64,000 nucleotides of DNA, from positions 620,001 to 684,000 of the forward strand of contig NZ_CP097218.1 in the NCBI RefSeq assembly GCF_023373525.1, written 5' to 3'. Within the stretch, counting starts at the first letter, position 1. Each line of letters opens with the position of its first letter. The stretch is from Brachybacterium kimchii. GTDB taxonomy: Bacteria > Actinomycetota > Actinomycetes > Actinomycetales > Dermabacteraceae. The translations under genes were made by a program, and so were the position numbers. Below, one piece after another: positions 1-8,677 of the stretch. The notes under the pieces are model-generated. The model saw nothing but the letters and a program-made list of their open reading frames with translations. It was not told where the DNA came from and did not search any database.

Positions 1-1
1 C

Positions 2-649
2 CGACGTCTCCTGGACCGTGTGCTCGACGCGGGATCCGGCTGCGCCCCGCTCGTGGTCGTCGCCCCGGACAGCGTGGAGGTGCCGAGCGGAGTCCTGCGC
101 ACCCTGGAGGACCCGCCCGCCGGAGGCCCCGTCGCAGGCATCGCCGCGGGCCTTGCGCTGCTGCGCGCCCACGAGGAGGGGCAGTCAGCGGGCGACCTCG
201 GGAACGGCTCCGCCGACGGGCCGAGAGACGTGCTCGTCGTGGCGTGCGATCTTCCCGGCGCCGCGGGCTTCATCGGCCCGCTGCAGGCTGCGCGGGCGAA
301 GTTCGTGGAGCCTCGCACACCGGGGGTGTCGTCCGGCCCGGACGGCCCGGACGGCCCGGACGGCCCGGACGGCCCGGACGGGTCGGCCGGGCCGGACGTG
401 CGCACCGATGCGCACGCCGCCTGCGACGGGGTGATCGCCGCGCACGCCGACGGACGCCGCGAGCTGCTCGCGGTCCTCGCCGATCGCGCCGCGCTCGAGG
501 CGTCGATCCGCGAGGGAGGCGCCCGCGACCGCTCGGTGCGCTCGCTGCTCGCCCCGCTCGCTCTCGAGTCCGTCCTGGTCCCAGAGGTCGCGATGGAGGA
601 CGTGGACACCTGGGAGCAGCACGCCGCGTGGGAGCGCCGGACGCCTTGA
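2..649 (+). CDS. mobA: MobA-like molybdenum cofactor guanylyltransferase (5' end outside window)
   Basis: MobA attaches GMP to molybdopterin to make the MGD form of the cofactor in the cytoplasm. The visible 215 residues begin with LLDRVLDA, follow with PAGGPVAGIAAGL and then VLVVACDLPG, which match the middle of the NTP-transferase fold of MobA. The N-terminal nucleotide-binding loop lies before the window, so the start is unseen. A Gly-Pro-Asp tandem repeat (335-379) interrupts the protein after the DLPG motif, where family members normally continue directly, and is probably a loop insertion. The gene is far from the other molybdenum genes (39-48.7 kb). It ends 22 bases before the end of the converging helicase gene. 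A related NTP-transferase such as MocA is possible but less likely. Confidence 0.75.
   Translation, partial: RRLLDRVLDAGSGCAPLVVVAPDSVEVPSGVLRTLEDPPAGGPVAGIAAGLALLRAHEEGQSAGDLGNGSADGPRDVLVVACDLPGAAGFIGPLQAARAKFVEPRTPGVSSGPDGPDGPDGPDGPDGSAGPDVRTDAHAACDGVIAAHADGRRELLAVLADRAALEASIREGGARDRSVRSLLAPLALESVLVPEVAMEDVDTWEQHAAWERRTP
335..379 (+). repeat. In-frame 9-bp tandem repeat in mobA (five GPD units)
   Basis: Five perfect copies of GGCCCGGAC, in frame, encode a collagen-like Gly-Pro-Asp run; degenerate GGGTCGGCC/GGGCCGGAC follows. The unit length keeps the reading frame, so copy number can vary without breaking the gene. Confidence 0.95.
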
Positions 650-671
650 GGCGCAGCGTCGCGGGCCGTCC

Positions 672-3227
672 TCAGGCCGGCTCGGCCCCGAACTCGCCGA
701 CATGGGTGATCGCGAGGACGGGCTCGCCGGCCTCGTCGGTCGCCTCGAGATCGAGCTCGGCCTCGATGCCCCAGTCGTGGTTGCCGTCGGGGTCGTCGAT
801 CACCTGGCGGATGATCCAGCGCTTGGACTCCTCGCGGATCTGGAGGAGCTGCGGGGAGCGCGCGGGGGCATCGATGCCCACGTTGTCGTAGGCGTCGTAG
901 TACTCGTCCATGGCGTTCGCCCACGCCTTGCGCTCCCAGCCGGAGGCGCCGTCGAGCTCGCCCAGGCGCTCCTCGCGCTCGAAGGCGAAGTGCTCCACGC
1001 GCTGCCAGAGTGAGGCGCGGACCATCTGGCGCAGCACCTTGGTCTGGGCGGAGAGACCCCGCGGGGACGTCGGCCGCACCTCGCTCGCGGCGTCGGCCTC
1101 GTCCTCGGGATGGGTGAGCGCCTCCCACTCGTCGAGCAGGGAGGAGTCGATGCCTCGTACGAGCACGCCCAGCCACTCGATGACGTCCTCGAGCTCGTCG
1201 GTGCGGAGGTCCTGCGGGATCGTGCGGCTGAGCGCCCGGAAGGCGTCGGACAGGTAGCGCAGCACGATGCCCTCGGAGCGCTGCAGGCCGTAGCGCTGCA
1301 CGAACTCGCTGAAGGTCTGGCCCGTCTCGTACATCTCGCGCACGATCGACTTCGGCGAGAGGTCGCCCTCGCGCACCCACGGGCGGTTCTTCCGGTAGAT
1401 CTCGAGGGCGGCCTCGAGGTCCTCCTCGAGGGGCTTGGGCCAGGTGACCTCGTCCAGCAGGGCCATGCGCTCGGTGTACTCGACGCCGTCGGCCTTGAGC
1501 TCGGCGAGCAGCTCCCCGCGGGCCGCGTTCTGCTGGGCCAGCAGGATCTGCATCGGGTCCTCCAGGATCGCCTCGATGATCGAGACGGTGTCCATCGTGA
1601 GGGACTCGGAGTCCTCGTCGAGCGAGTCGATGACGGCGATCGCGAAGGGCGCGAGCGGCTGGGTCATCGTGAAGTCCAGCTGCAGATCCTCGACGAGCGC
1701 GATGCGCCGGCCCAGGTGGTCGTCCTTCTCGAGCGTCTCGATGATCTCCGCCTCCCGCAGGCCGCGGAAGATGTCGGCCGCCTGCTTGACCAGTCGCAGC
1801 TTCTGGTTGCTCGTCTGATGGGACTCCATGATCAGGTGCCGTGCCGAGGCGACCGCGCTGCCGGGACGGGCGATGAGCGCGAGCTCCATCGACGGGGTGA
1901 TCTGCAGGTGCGGGCGCAGCGTCTCGGGCGGGGACTCGATCAGCTTGGTCATGTTCTGCTCGGTCCAGTTGATCGCACCGTCCGGGATCCGCGGCTTGGG
2001 CTCCTTCTTGCGCTTCTTCGCGCTGTTGGGCGCCTTGCCGGCCTCCTCCCGTGCCTTCACGCGGGCCTGCTCCTTCGCGAACTCCACGGCCCATTCGGGC
2101 GCCTGCACCACGACATGGCCGACGGTGTCGTATCCGGCGCGCCCCGCGCGCCCGGCGATCTGGTGGAACTCGCGCGCGTTGAGCAGTCGCATGCGCTTGC
2201 CGTCGAACTTCGCGAGGCCCGTGAGCAGCACGGTGCGGATCGGCACGTTGATGCCGACCCCCAGGGTGTCGGTGCCGCAGATGATCTTCAGCAGACCCGA
2301 CTGGGCGAGGCGCTCGACGAGCCGGCGGTACTTCGGGAGCATGCCGGCGTGGTGGACGCCGATGCCCTGGCGCACGAGCTTCGAGAGGGTCTGGCCGAAG
2401 CCCTTGGAGAAGCGGAAGTCGCCGATGAGCTCGCGGATCCGCTCCTTCTCCTCGGTTCCCAGGATCTTCGTGCCCATCAGCGCGGTCGCCTGGTCCAGGG
2501 CGTCCTTCTGCGTGAAGTTCACGATGTACACCGGGGCGTCGCGGTCGTCGAGGACGGTCTGGATCGTCTCCGGCAGCGGGTCGAGCGACCAGCGGAAGTC
2601 CAGCGGCACGGGCCTGGGGGCGTCGTCGACGACGGTGACCTCCCGGGCCGTGCGCGCCTCGAGGTCCTCGACGAAGAAGGAGACGTCGCCCAGGGTCGCG
2701 CTCATGAGCACGAACTGGCACGCGGGCAGCTCGATGAGAGGCACCTGCCAGGCCCAGCCGCGCTGGGAGTCCCCGTAGTAGTGGAACTCGTCCATGACGG
2801 CCACGCGCACATCGGACGTCGGCCCGTCGCGCAGCGCATGGTTCGCGAGGATCTCGGCGGTGCACACGATGATCGGGGCGTCATGGTTCACCGAGGAATC
2901 GCCGGTCATCATGCCCACGTTCTCGGCGCCGAACATCGCGACGAGATCGAAGAACTTCTCCGAGACGAGCGCCTTGATCGGCGCCGTGTAGTACGCCTTC
3001 TCGCCGCGGGCCATCGCAGCGAAGACCGCCGCGTAGGCGATCGTCGTCTTCCCCGATCCCGTGGGCGTCGCCGCGATCACGTGGTCGCCGGCGGCGATCG
3101 CCAGCAGCGCCTCGTCCTGGTGCGGGTACAGAGAGCGGCCCGAAGCCTCCTGAGAGGCGATGAAGCCGTCGACGACCTGATCCTGATCGGCGGGCACAGG
3201 GGGGAGGAAGGGGGTCAGCGAGGGCAT
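672..3227 (-). CDS. DEAD/DEAH-box RNA helicase, DUF3516 family
   Basis: An 851-residue superfamily 2 helicase, predicted to unwind RNA with ATP. Visible motifs are Walker A TPTGSGK (residues 54-60), DEFH (146-149), SAT (176-178) and the motif VI region QIAGRAGRAG near residue 356. The long C-terminal part corresponds to the DUF3516 region of actinobacterial Ski2/Mtr4-like helicases, and a basic KKRKKEPK stretch lies after the helicase core. The length is normal for the family. The ATG is chosen because CAGACT sits exactly six bases before it on the minus strand, the leaderless arrangement seen across the window. Its RNA substrate cannot be told from sequence. Confidence 0.9.
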   Translation of the reverse strand: MPSLTPFLPPVPADQDQVVDGFIASQEASGRSLYPHQDEALLAIAAGDHVIAATPTGSGKTTIAYAAVFAAMARGEKAYYTAPIKALVSEKFFDLVAMFGAENVGMMTGDSSVNHDAPIIVCTAEILANHALRDGPTSDVRVAVMDEFHYYGDSQRGWAWQVPLIELPACQFVLMSATLGDVSFFVEDLEARTAREVTVVDDAPRPVPLDFRWSLDPLPETIQTVLDDRDAPVYIVNFTQKDALDQATALMGTKILGTEEKERIRELIGDFRFSKGFGQTLSKLVRQGIGVHHAGMLPKYRRLVERLAQSGLLKIICGTDTLGVGINVPIRTVLLTGLAKFDGKRMRLLNAREFHQIAGRAGRAGYDTVGHVVVQAPEWAVEFAKEQARVKAREEAGKAPNSAKKRKKEPKPRIPDGAINWTEQNMTKLIESPPETLRPHLQITPSMELALIARPGSAVASARHLIMESHQTSNQKLRLVKQAADIFRGLREAEIIETLEKDDHLGRRIALVEDLQLDFTMTQPLAPFAIAVIDSLDEDSESLTMDTVSIIEAILEDPMQILLAQQNAARGELLAELKADGVEYTERMALLDEVTWPKPLEEDLEAALEIYRKNRPWVREGDLSPKSIVREMYETGQTFSEFVQRYGLQRSEGIVLRYLSDAFRALSRTIPQDLRTDELEDVIEWLGVLVRGIDSSLLDEWEALTHPEDEADAASEVRPTSPRGLSAQTKVLRQMVRASLWQRVEHFAFEREERLGELDGASGWERKAWANAMDEYYDAYDNVGIDAPARSPQLLQIREESKRWIIRQVIDDPDGNHDWGIEAELDLEATDEAGEPVLAITHVGEFGAEPA

Positions 3228-3233
3228 GGGGAC

Positions 3234-3239
3234 AGTCTG
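3234..3239 (-). promoter_or_regulatory. Leaderless -10 of the DUF3516 helicase
   Basis: Minus-strand CAGACT, six bases before the ATG. The first base departs from TANNNT; support comes from the spacing. Confidence 0.45.
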
Positions 3240-3524
3240 CCAGGGAGGGGGTCGGTCCGATGCCCCGCCATCAGCCGCCCGGGGAGTTCGGTCGTGAGCG
3301 CGCGTGACGAACCCGCTCGTGTCGACGTGCGGACCGGCGCTTCGGGCTCACCACAGTAGCGAGGGTGCTGCGGCAGCCCATGGGCGGGGCCGACGGTCGC
3401 CGCAGACCGGTGCGGTACAACGACCGAGTACGTTCGAGACACGGCTGCCGTCCGCGCCGCGCCCTGATGATCGATGCCCCGCACCCGGGCGCCACGCGTA
3501 CCGCCCTCACGGAAGGACTCACGC

Positions 3525-3761
3525 ATGACCCCCAAGCGATCCGACGACCCCGCCGCCCGCGAGCGCGAGGAGCACGCGCCCGCCCCCTCCGACTACTGGG
3601 ACGAGGAGCGGCGACACGCCGCGATCCCCGCCGAGATCCGCCTCGATCCGGGCTCTCGGAGAACGGATTCCGAGGAATCCGAGAGCGACTGCGACGCCTC
3701 CGAGGAATCGCCCGAGTCGTCCAGCGGAAATGCTGATACCGGTCGCGGAGAATCGCTCTGA
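3525..3761 (+). CDS. Small acidic hypothetical protein (78 aa)
   Basis: A short hydrophilic protein with no family I recognise. It starts MTPKRSDDPAAREREEHAP and continues with an SDYWDEERRHAAIPAEIRLDPG stretch (shown in parts: SDYWDEERRH, then AAIPAEIRLDPG). The second half is a Ser/Glu/Asp-rich tail. No signal peptide or membrane segment is visible. The ATG has GGAAGGA about 10 bases upstream. It lies between the helicase promoter region and the secreted protease gene, on the protease strand, and ends about 70 bases before the protease promoter. Coding potential is plausible but not proven, and a longer frame exists upstream without a ribosome binding site. Confidence 0.5.
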   Translation: MTPKRSDDPAAREREEHAPAPSDYWDEERRHAAIPAEIRLDPGSRRTDSEESESDCDASEESPESSSGNADTGRGESL

Positions 3762-3827
3762 GGAAACGGGTTTCGGTTCCCGGCGATGCGTCCCGCCTTG
3801 TCCGGATCGGACCGGTTGGCGTGACTT

Positions 3828-3855
3828 TTGTGTGACGCATCACATGGTCTACGGT
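3828..3855 (+). promoter_or_regulatory. Promoter of the secreted protease with an overlapping inverted repeat
   Basis: TTGTGT (3828-3833), a 16-base spacer and TACGGT (3850-3855) form a sigma-70-like promoter. TGTGACGCATCACA (3831-3844), an inverted repeat TGTGA-N4-TCACA, overlaps the -35 and spacer, where a bound repressor would block polymerase. The half-sites resemble Crp-family sites, but the usual gap is six bases, not four. Confidence 0.6.
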
Positions 3856-3907
3856 GGCGCCCGCGGCCCTTCCGGGCCCATCCCGATCCCACCCGAAAGG
3901 ACCTCCG

Positions 3908-4942
3908 GTGATCACTCCTCGCACCGTTTCCGAATCCTCCTCGCGGCCCGGCTCCTCGCGTCTGCGCCGCTGCCTCCACCTCGCCGGCGGCGGTCTTTTC
4001 GCTGCAGGGCTCGTCATGGGCAGCGCCTCGTTCGCCGGCGCCGACCCGGGCGACAACGACTGGGGCGGCGAGAGCCACGCCCCGTCGGTCAGCGAGCAGA
4101 AGGCGGCCTCGGACTACTGGACCCCGGAGCGCATGGAGAACGCGAAGTCGGCCGATGCGCTCGTCGACGACAAGGACGCCCCGAGCGGTGACGTGGCCTC
4201 GTCCGAGCCCAGCACCGTGCCCTCCCAGAAGGCCGACCCGGCCGTCCAGAAGTCCGTGCAGAAGAAGGTTGCGACGGACGGGGCCGAGACCGCCGCCGCG
4301 GGCGGCACCGACCACATCGGCAAGGTGTTCTTCACCCAGGGCGGCACGGACTACGTGTGCTCCGGCAACGCCGTCTCCTCGGGCAACAAGTCCACTGTCG
4401 CGACCGCCGGCCACTGCACCAACGAGGACGGCACCTGGGCCACGAACTGGACCTTCGTGCCCGGCTACGACCACGGTGATGCCCCCTACGGCAAGTGGAC
4501 GGCCTCCGACCTCTACTCCACGCAGCAGTGGATCAGCAGCGAGGACATGAACTACGACGCGGCCTTCGCGGTCGTCTCGCCCGAGAGCGGATCGGCGAGC
4601 CTCACCGACACCGTCGGCGGCTCGGCCGTGGCCTTCAACGCCGAGCGCGGCCAGCAGTACACCTCCTACGGGTACCCGGCCGCCGTGCCGTTCGACGGCG
4701 AGAGCCTCGAGAACTGCCAGGGCACCGCGTTCGACGACACCCTCGGCGACACCGACGACCAGGGCATCGACTGCGACATGACTGGCGGATCGTCCGGCGG
4801 CCCCTGGTTCCTGGGCGGCGATGCCTCGGGCGCCCAGAACTCGGTGAACAGCTTCGGCTACACGAGCCAGGCCAACGTGATGTACGGGCCCTACTTCGGC
4901 GACGTCATCCAGTCCACCTACCAGGAGGCCGCGAACTCCTGA
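3908..4942 (+). CDS. Secreted trypsin/V8-like serine protease
   Basis: A 344-residue exported serine endopeptidase. A basic N-terminus and hydrophobic segment (about residues 24-42) end in an Ala-X-Ala-like site near SFAGADPG, indicating Sec export. A Ser/Glu/Lys-rich propeptide-like stretch (about 46-130) precedes the catalytic domain. The triad is readable as His169 in ATAGHC, Asp217 in NYDAAF and Ser296 in GGSSGGPW. Cys151/Cys170 and Cys270/Cys289 can form the two disulfides of this fold. GTG is chosen as start because AAAGGA lies six to seven bases before it; the upstream in-frame ATG has no such site. The gene has its own promoter and a strong hairpin behind it. Specificity (Glu-type or other) cannot be read safely. 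Confidence 0.88.
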   Translation: MITPRTVSESSSRPGSSRLRRCLHLAGGGLFAAGLVMGSASFAGADPGDNDWGGESHAPSVSEQKAASDYWTPERMENAKSADALVDDKDAPSGDVASSEPSTVPSQKADPAVQKSVQKKVATDGAETAAAGGTDHIGKVFFTQGGTDYVCSGNAVSSGNKSTVATAGHCTNEDGTWATNWTFVPGYDHGDAPYGKWTASDLYSTQQWISSEDMNYDAAFAVVSPESGSASLTDTVGGSAVAFNAERGQQYTSYGYPAAVPFDGESLENCQGTAFDDTLGDTDDQGIDCDMTGGSSGGPWFLGGDASGAQNSVNSFGYTSQANVMYGPYFGDVIQSTYQEAANS

Positions 4943-4967
4943 TCCAGGTCTTCGCGCACTTCCCCTC

Positions 4968-5001
4968 GGACGGGTCGGCACCTGCGGGTGCCGGCCCGTC
5001 C
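4968..5001. terminator. Bidirectional hairpin terminator between protease and converging gene
   Basis: A 15-bp stem (4968-4982 with 4987-5001, one G-T pair) closes a TGCG loop. It lies between the 3' ends of two converging genes. There is no T-run, as is common in actinobacteria. Confidence 0.75.
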
Positions 5002-5087
5002 TGCGTGCACCGGACGGGAGCGCATCGATCGGGCGTGCGACGTCCTCGGGCGCACCGTCCTGGCGGGCGTCGTCCTCGCCCGCGGAG

Positions 5088-6164
5088 TCAGCCGGCGGCG
5101 GGCAGCAGCGCGGCGAGCGGCTCGACGTGCGCGAGGATCCGCTCGCGCAGTTCGTCGGCGCCCGCAGCGAGCTCCCGCTGGCGCCGCTGGTACTCGGACT
5201 TGCCGTCGGCCGACTCGATCGGGACGGCCCCGAAGCCGAGCGGGCGCACGTCGTACGGACTCGCCTCCATGTCGAGCACGCGCGTTGCGCGCGCGTGCTC
5301 GAAGCAGTCGAGGACCAGGTCGGAAGGGACCAGCGGCACGAGCTTCATCGCCCACTTGTACAGGTCCATGCCCACGTGCAGGCACGCAGGGTTGTCGCGT
5401 CGCACCTGCGTGTCGCGCGTGGGCGCCATCGCGTTGCGCGGCACGGCCTCGGGCGTGAAGAAGCGGAACGCGTCCACGTGGGAGCACACGAGCCGCTCGC
5501 GCTCGACGACCGCGTCGGTCTCCTCCCGGCCCAGACGCAGCGGCAGGTCCTCGTGGCGCTGCGCGCCCTCGGGCAGGCGGTACACCATCGCCCATTCGTG
5601 GAGCCCGAAGCACGCGAGGTTCGGCCGGCGCTCGCGCAGCGAGGACGAGCGGAGCAGGCGGGCCATGAATACCAGCGCGTCGGCCCGCTCGGCGAGATAG
5701 CGGCCGACGTCGGCTCGGCGCAGCGTCGACGGAGCGCGGTGCGGGCCCCCGGTGCGCGACGCCGTCTCCGTGGGCGCCGTGTCGGCGGGCCGGTCGAGGT
5801 ACCACGAGCGCACCCCGTCATGGACGTCGCCGACCGTGCCGTCGCCCGGCCCCGGATCCGCCGCCGCGTCGTAGGCGACCTCCCAGCCGGGATGCCAGCG
5901 CCGCAGGCGCGCGGGGGAGAAGGGGTAATGGGTGAACAGGAAGTCCTCGACGGGGTGCTTCTCGCCGCGTCGGCGACGCTCCCGGTGCTCCGCGGTCAGG
6001 GCGTCCGCCCGCTCCTCGTGCGCGCGGCGCAGCGTCCTCGCCTCGTCGGCCGAGAGGACGGCGCGTGGGGCGGGGACGGGGGCCGAGACCGGGACCGGGA
6101 CATCGGCGCTCGCGGCGGGGACGTCGCCGGGCGCCGCGGGGGAGTCGGAGGGCGGAAGGGGCAC
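5088..6164 (-). CDS. Conserved actinobacterial protein, often annotated as 3-methyladenine DNA glycosylase
   Basis: A 358-residue soluble protein. After a Pro/Ala/Val-rich N-terminal tail (residues 1-35) comes a charged region with HPVEDFLFTHYPFSPARLRRWHPGWE, quoted here in parts as HPVEDFLFTHYPF and RLRRWHPGW. This is the hallmark of a widespread actinobacterial family. Further conserved-looking blocks are FGLHEWAMVYR and CLHVGMDLYKWAMKL. From memory, databases label this family 3-methyladenine DNA glycosylase, but I see no classical glycosylase motif, so the activity is unproven. The tail may not be translated, since several start choices exist within it. The gene converges with the protease gene and diverges from the fumarylacetoacetase-family gene, with about 95 bases between. 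Confidence 0.6.
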   Translation of the reverse strand: MPLPPSDSPAAPGDVPAASADVPVPVSAPVPAPRAVLSADEARTLRRAHEERADALTAEHRERRRRGEKHPVEDFLFTHYPFSPARLRRWHPGWEVAYDAAADPGPGDGTVGDVHDGVRSWYLDRPADTAPTETASRTGGPHRAPSTLRRADVGRYLAERADALVFMARLLRSSSLRERRPNLACFGLHEWAMVYRLPEGAQRHEDLPLRLGREETDAVVERERLVCSHVDAFRFFTPEAVPRNAMAPTRDTQVRRDNPACLHVGMDLYKWAMKLVPLVPSDLVLDCFEHARATRVLDMEASPYDVRPLGFGAVPIESADGKSEYQRRQRELAAGADELRERILAHVEPLAALLPAAG

Positions 6165-6246
6165 CCGGCCAGTCTGGCATCCGCCGTCGTCGCCGCCCCG
6201 CCCCGTGTGCCCGGGATCGCGGCGGACCCGCCCGCCCCGTCGGCCC

Positions 6247-6252
6247 TAGACT
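6247..6252 (+). promoter_or_regulatory. Leaderless -10 of the FAH-family gene
   Basis: TAGACT followed by seven bases and then the ATG at 6260. Transcription would begin at or next to the start codon, so no ribosome binding site is needed; none is seen. Confidence 0.75.
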
Positions 6253-6259
6253 GGGAGCC

Positions 6260-7036
6260 ATGCGCATCGCCCGATACACGACCGGTGACGACCCCAGCTT
6301 CGGCATCGTCCAGGAGAAGGACGGCACGGAGTACGTCTACGGCATCACCGGAGACCCCCTGTACACCGAGATCCGGCCCAGCGGGAAGCGGCATCCGCTC
6401 GCGGACGTGCGCCTGCTGGCCCCGGTGATCCCGCGCTCGAAGGTGGTGTGCGTCGGCAAGAACTACGCCGCGCACGCCGCGGAGATGGGCACCGAGGTCC
6501 CCGAGCAGGCGCTCTACTTCCTCAAGCCCAACACCGCCGTGATCGGCCCCGACGAGCCCATCGTCCTGCCCGCCTACAGCACCGAGGTCAGCCTCGAGGC
6601 GGAGCTCGCCGTGGTCATCCAGCGCATGGCCAAGGACATCGACGCGGAGCACGCCTCCGACGTGATCCTGGGGTACACGTGCGCGAACGATCTCACCGCC
6701 CGCGACGCCCAGCGCGCCGAGAACCAATGGTTCCGCGCGAAGGCCTTCGACACCTCCTGCCCGCTCGGACCCTGGATCGAGACCGACGTCGACCCGTCGG
6801 CCCTCGCGATCGGGTCGACGGTGGACGGCGATCTCGCCCAGGACGGCAGCACGGCCGACATGCTCCGTCGCGTCCCCGAGCTCGTGGCGGAGATCTCCCG
6901 CGTGACGACGCTGCTCCCGGGCGACGTCATCCTCACCGGCACGCCCGCCGGCGTGCGCTCGGTCGGCGCCGGCAGCGTCATCGACGTGACTATCGAGGGC
7001 GTCGGCACGCTCACCAACCCCGTCGTCCGCCGCTGA
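6260..7036 (+). CDS. Fumarylacetoacetate hydrolase (FAH) family enzyme
   Basis: A 258-residue cytoplasmic enzyme of the FAH superfamily, which cleaves or decarboxylates beta-keto acids using a divalent metal. Family blocks are [17 protein letters not shown] (about residues 61-77), a metal-binding [10 protein letters not shown] (Glu-X-Glu), [14 protein letters not shown] and the C-terminal [15 protein letters not shown]. Length is standard for the bacterial single-domain group (YcgM/FAHD1-like). Substrate is not readable; FAHD1-like oxaloacetate decarboxylase or acylpyruvase activity would be a reasonable guess. The start is fixed by the leaderless hexamer. The gene precedes gltX by 73 bases, a neighbourhood often seen in actinobacteria. 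Confidence 0.88.
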   Translation: MRIARYTTGDDPSFGIVQEKDGTEYVYGITGDPLYTEIRPSGKRHPLADVRLLAPVIPRSKVVCVGKNYAAHAAEMGTEVPEQALYFLKPNTAVIGPDEPIVLPAYSTEVSLEAELAVVIQRMAKDIDAEHASDVILGYTCANDLTARDAQRAENQWFRAKAFDTSCPLGPWIETDVDPSALAIGSTVDGDLAQDGSTADMLRRVPELVAEISRVTTLLPGDVILTGTPAGVRSVGAGSVIDVTIEGVGTLTNPVVRR

Positions 7037-7109
7037 GGCGACGGGCCGCCCCCGCCCCTCTCATCACCCGCCCGCCGCCTCCCGCGGCATCCCGAAGGAG
7101 TCCTCCCGC

Positions 7110-8639
7110 GTGACCCACGCTCCCGCCACCGCACCGACCACCGAGGCCACCGGCGCCGACATCCGCGTGCGCTTCTGCCCGAGCCCCACCGGCACCCCGC
7201 ACGTGGGCATGGTGCGCACCGCCCTGTACAACTGGGCGCACGCGCGGCGCCACGGCGGCACGCTCATCTTCCGCATCGAGGACACCGACGCCGCGCGCGA
7301 CAGCGAGGAGTCCTACCACCAGCTGCTCGACGCCATGCGCTGGCTCGGCATCGACTGGGACGAGGGCGTCGAGGTGGGCGGGCCCGACGGTCCCTATCGT
7401 CAGTCCCAGCGCGGCGAGATCTACGCGGGCGTGATCGCGAAGCTCAAGGACGCCGGCGTCATCTACGAGTCCTTCTCCACGTCCGAGGAGATCACCGAGC
7501 GCCATCGCGCCGCCGGGCGCGACCCGCAGCTCGGCTACGACGGCTTCGACCGCGACCTCACCGAGGAGCAGAAGGCCGCCTTCCGCGCCGAGGGCCGCCT
7601 GCCGGTGTGGCGCCTGCGCATGCCCGACGACGACATCACCTTCGAGGACATGGTGCGCGGTGAGATCACCTTCAAGGCGGGCTCGACCCCGGACTTCGTG
7701 GTGGTCCGCGGCAACGGCCAGCCGCTGTACACGCTGGTCAACCCCGTGGACGACGCGCTCATGGGCGTCACCCACGTGCTGCGCGGCGAGGACCTGCTCT
7801 CCTCCACGCCCCGCCAGATCGCCCTGTACCGCGCGCTCATCGAGGTGGGCGTCGCGACCGCCATCCCGCGTTTCGGGCACCTCCCGTACGTGCTCGGCGA
7901 GGGCAACAAGAAGCTCTCCAAGCGCGACCCGGAGTCCAACCTCTTCAACTACCGCGACCAGGGCTTCCTGCCCGAGGGCATGGTCAACTACCTGGCGCTG
8001 CTGGGCTGGGGCTACAGCGCCGACAAGGACGTCTTCACCCGCGAGCAGATGGTGGAGCGCTTCGACGCGAGCGACGTGAACCCGAACCCCGCCCACGTGG
8101 ACTTCAAGAAGGCGACCGCCATCAACGCGGACCACATGCGCATGCTGGATCCGGTCGAGTTCACCGAGCGCATGGTCCCCTACCTGCAGAAGGCCGGCAT
8201 CGTCTCGGACCCGATCACCGAGCACGAGCACTCGGTGCTCGCCGCGGCCACCCCGCTGGTCCAGCCGCGCATGAACCTGCTGGGCGAGGCCCCGGACATG
8301 CTCCGCTTCCTCTTCATCGACGACGCGGATCTCACCATCGCCGAGGACGCCCTGAAGAAGATGGGCGAGGATCCGGCAGCGGTCGTGGACCGTGCGATCA
8401 CGGAGGTCGAGGCGATCGCCGAGGACGACTTCACGGCCGCCCGCCTCGAGGAGGCGCTGCGCGCCGCGATCGTCGAGGACATGGGCATCAAGCCGCGCCT
8501 CGCCTTCGGCCCCCTGCGCTCGGCGATCTCCGGCCGCCGCATCTCCCCGCCGCTGTTCGAGTCCATGGAGCTGCTGGGCCGCGACTCCTCCCTCGCCCGT
8601 CTGCGTGCGGGCCGCGAGGTCTTCGCCGGGCTCGCCTGA
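7110..8639 (+). CDS. gltX: Glutamyl-tRNA synthetase
   Basis: A 509-residue class I aminoacyl-tRNA synthetase that charges tRNA-Glu (and perhaps tRNA-Gln, where an amidotransferase route is used). The HIGH-type signature is [17 protein letters not shown] near the N-terminus, and the KMSKS-type signature is [10 protein letters not shown] near residue 270. The C-terminal helical anticodon-binding region is present and length is normal. GTG start with GAAGGAG upstream. It is followed about 1.2 kb later by one tRNA-Gln and two tRNA-Glu genes, an apt neighbourhood. Confidence 0.97.
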   Translation: MTHAPATAPTTEATGADIRVRFCPSPTGTPHVGMVRTALYNWAHARRHGGTLIFRIEDTDAARDSEESYHQLLDAMRWLGIDWDEGVEVGGPDGPYRQSQRGEIYAGVIAKLKDAGVIYESFSTSEEITERHRAAGRDPQLGYDGFDRDLTEEQKAAFRAEGRLPVWRLRMPDDDITFEDMVRGEITFKAGSTPDFVVVRGNGQPLYTLVNPVDDALMGVTHVLRGEDLLSSTPRQIALYRALIEVGVATAIPRFGHLPYVLGEGNKKLSKRDPESNLFNYRDQGFLPEGMVNYLALLGWGYSADKDVFTREQMVERFDASDVNPNPAHVDFKKATAINADHMRMLDPVEFTERMVPYLQKAGIVSDPITEHEHSVLAAATPLVQPRMNLLGEAPDMLRFLFIDDADLTIAEDALKKMGEDPAAVVDRAITEVEAIAEDDFTAARLEEALRAAIVEDMGIKPRLAFGPLRSAISGRRISPPLFESMELLGRDSSLARLRAGREVFAGLA

Positions 8640-8677
8640 GCGTCAGGATCCGTGGGCGTCGGGGCAGTGGACGCGTC

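Noticed and set aside
1110..3359. Plus-strand frame of 749 codons opposite the helicase
   Set aside because: Low-complexity antisense translation; the helicase motifs are on the minus strand.
3831..3844. Canonical Crp/GlxR site at the protease promoter
   Set aside because: The gap between TGTGA and TCACA is four bases, not six, so I call it only an inverted repeat.
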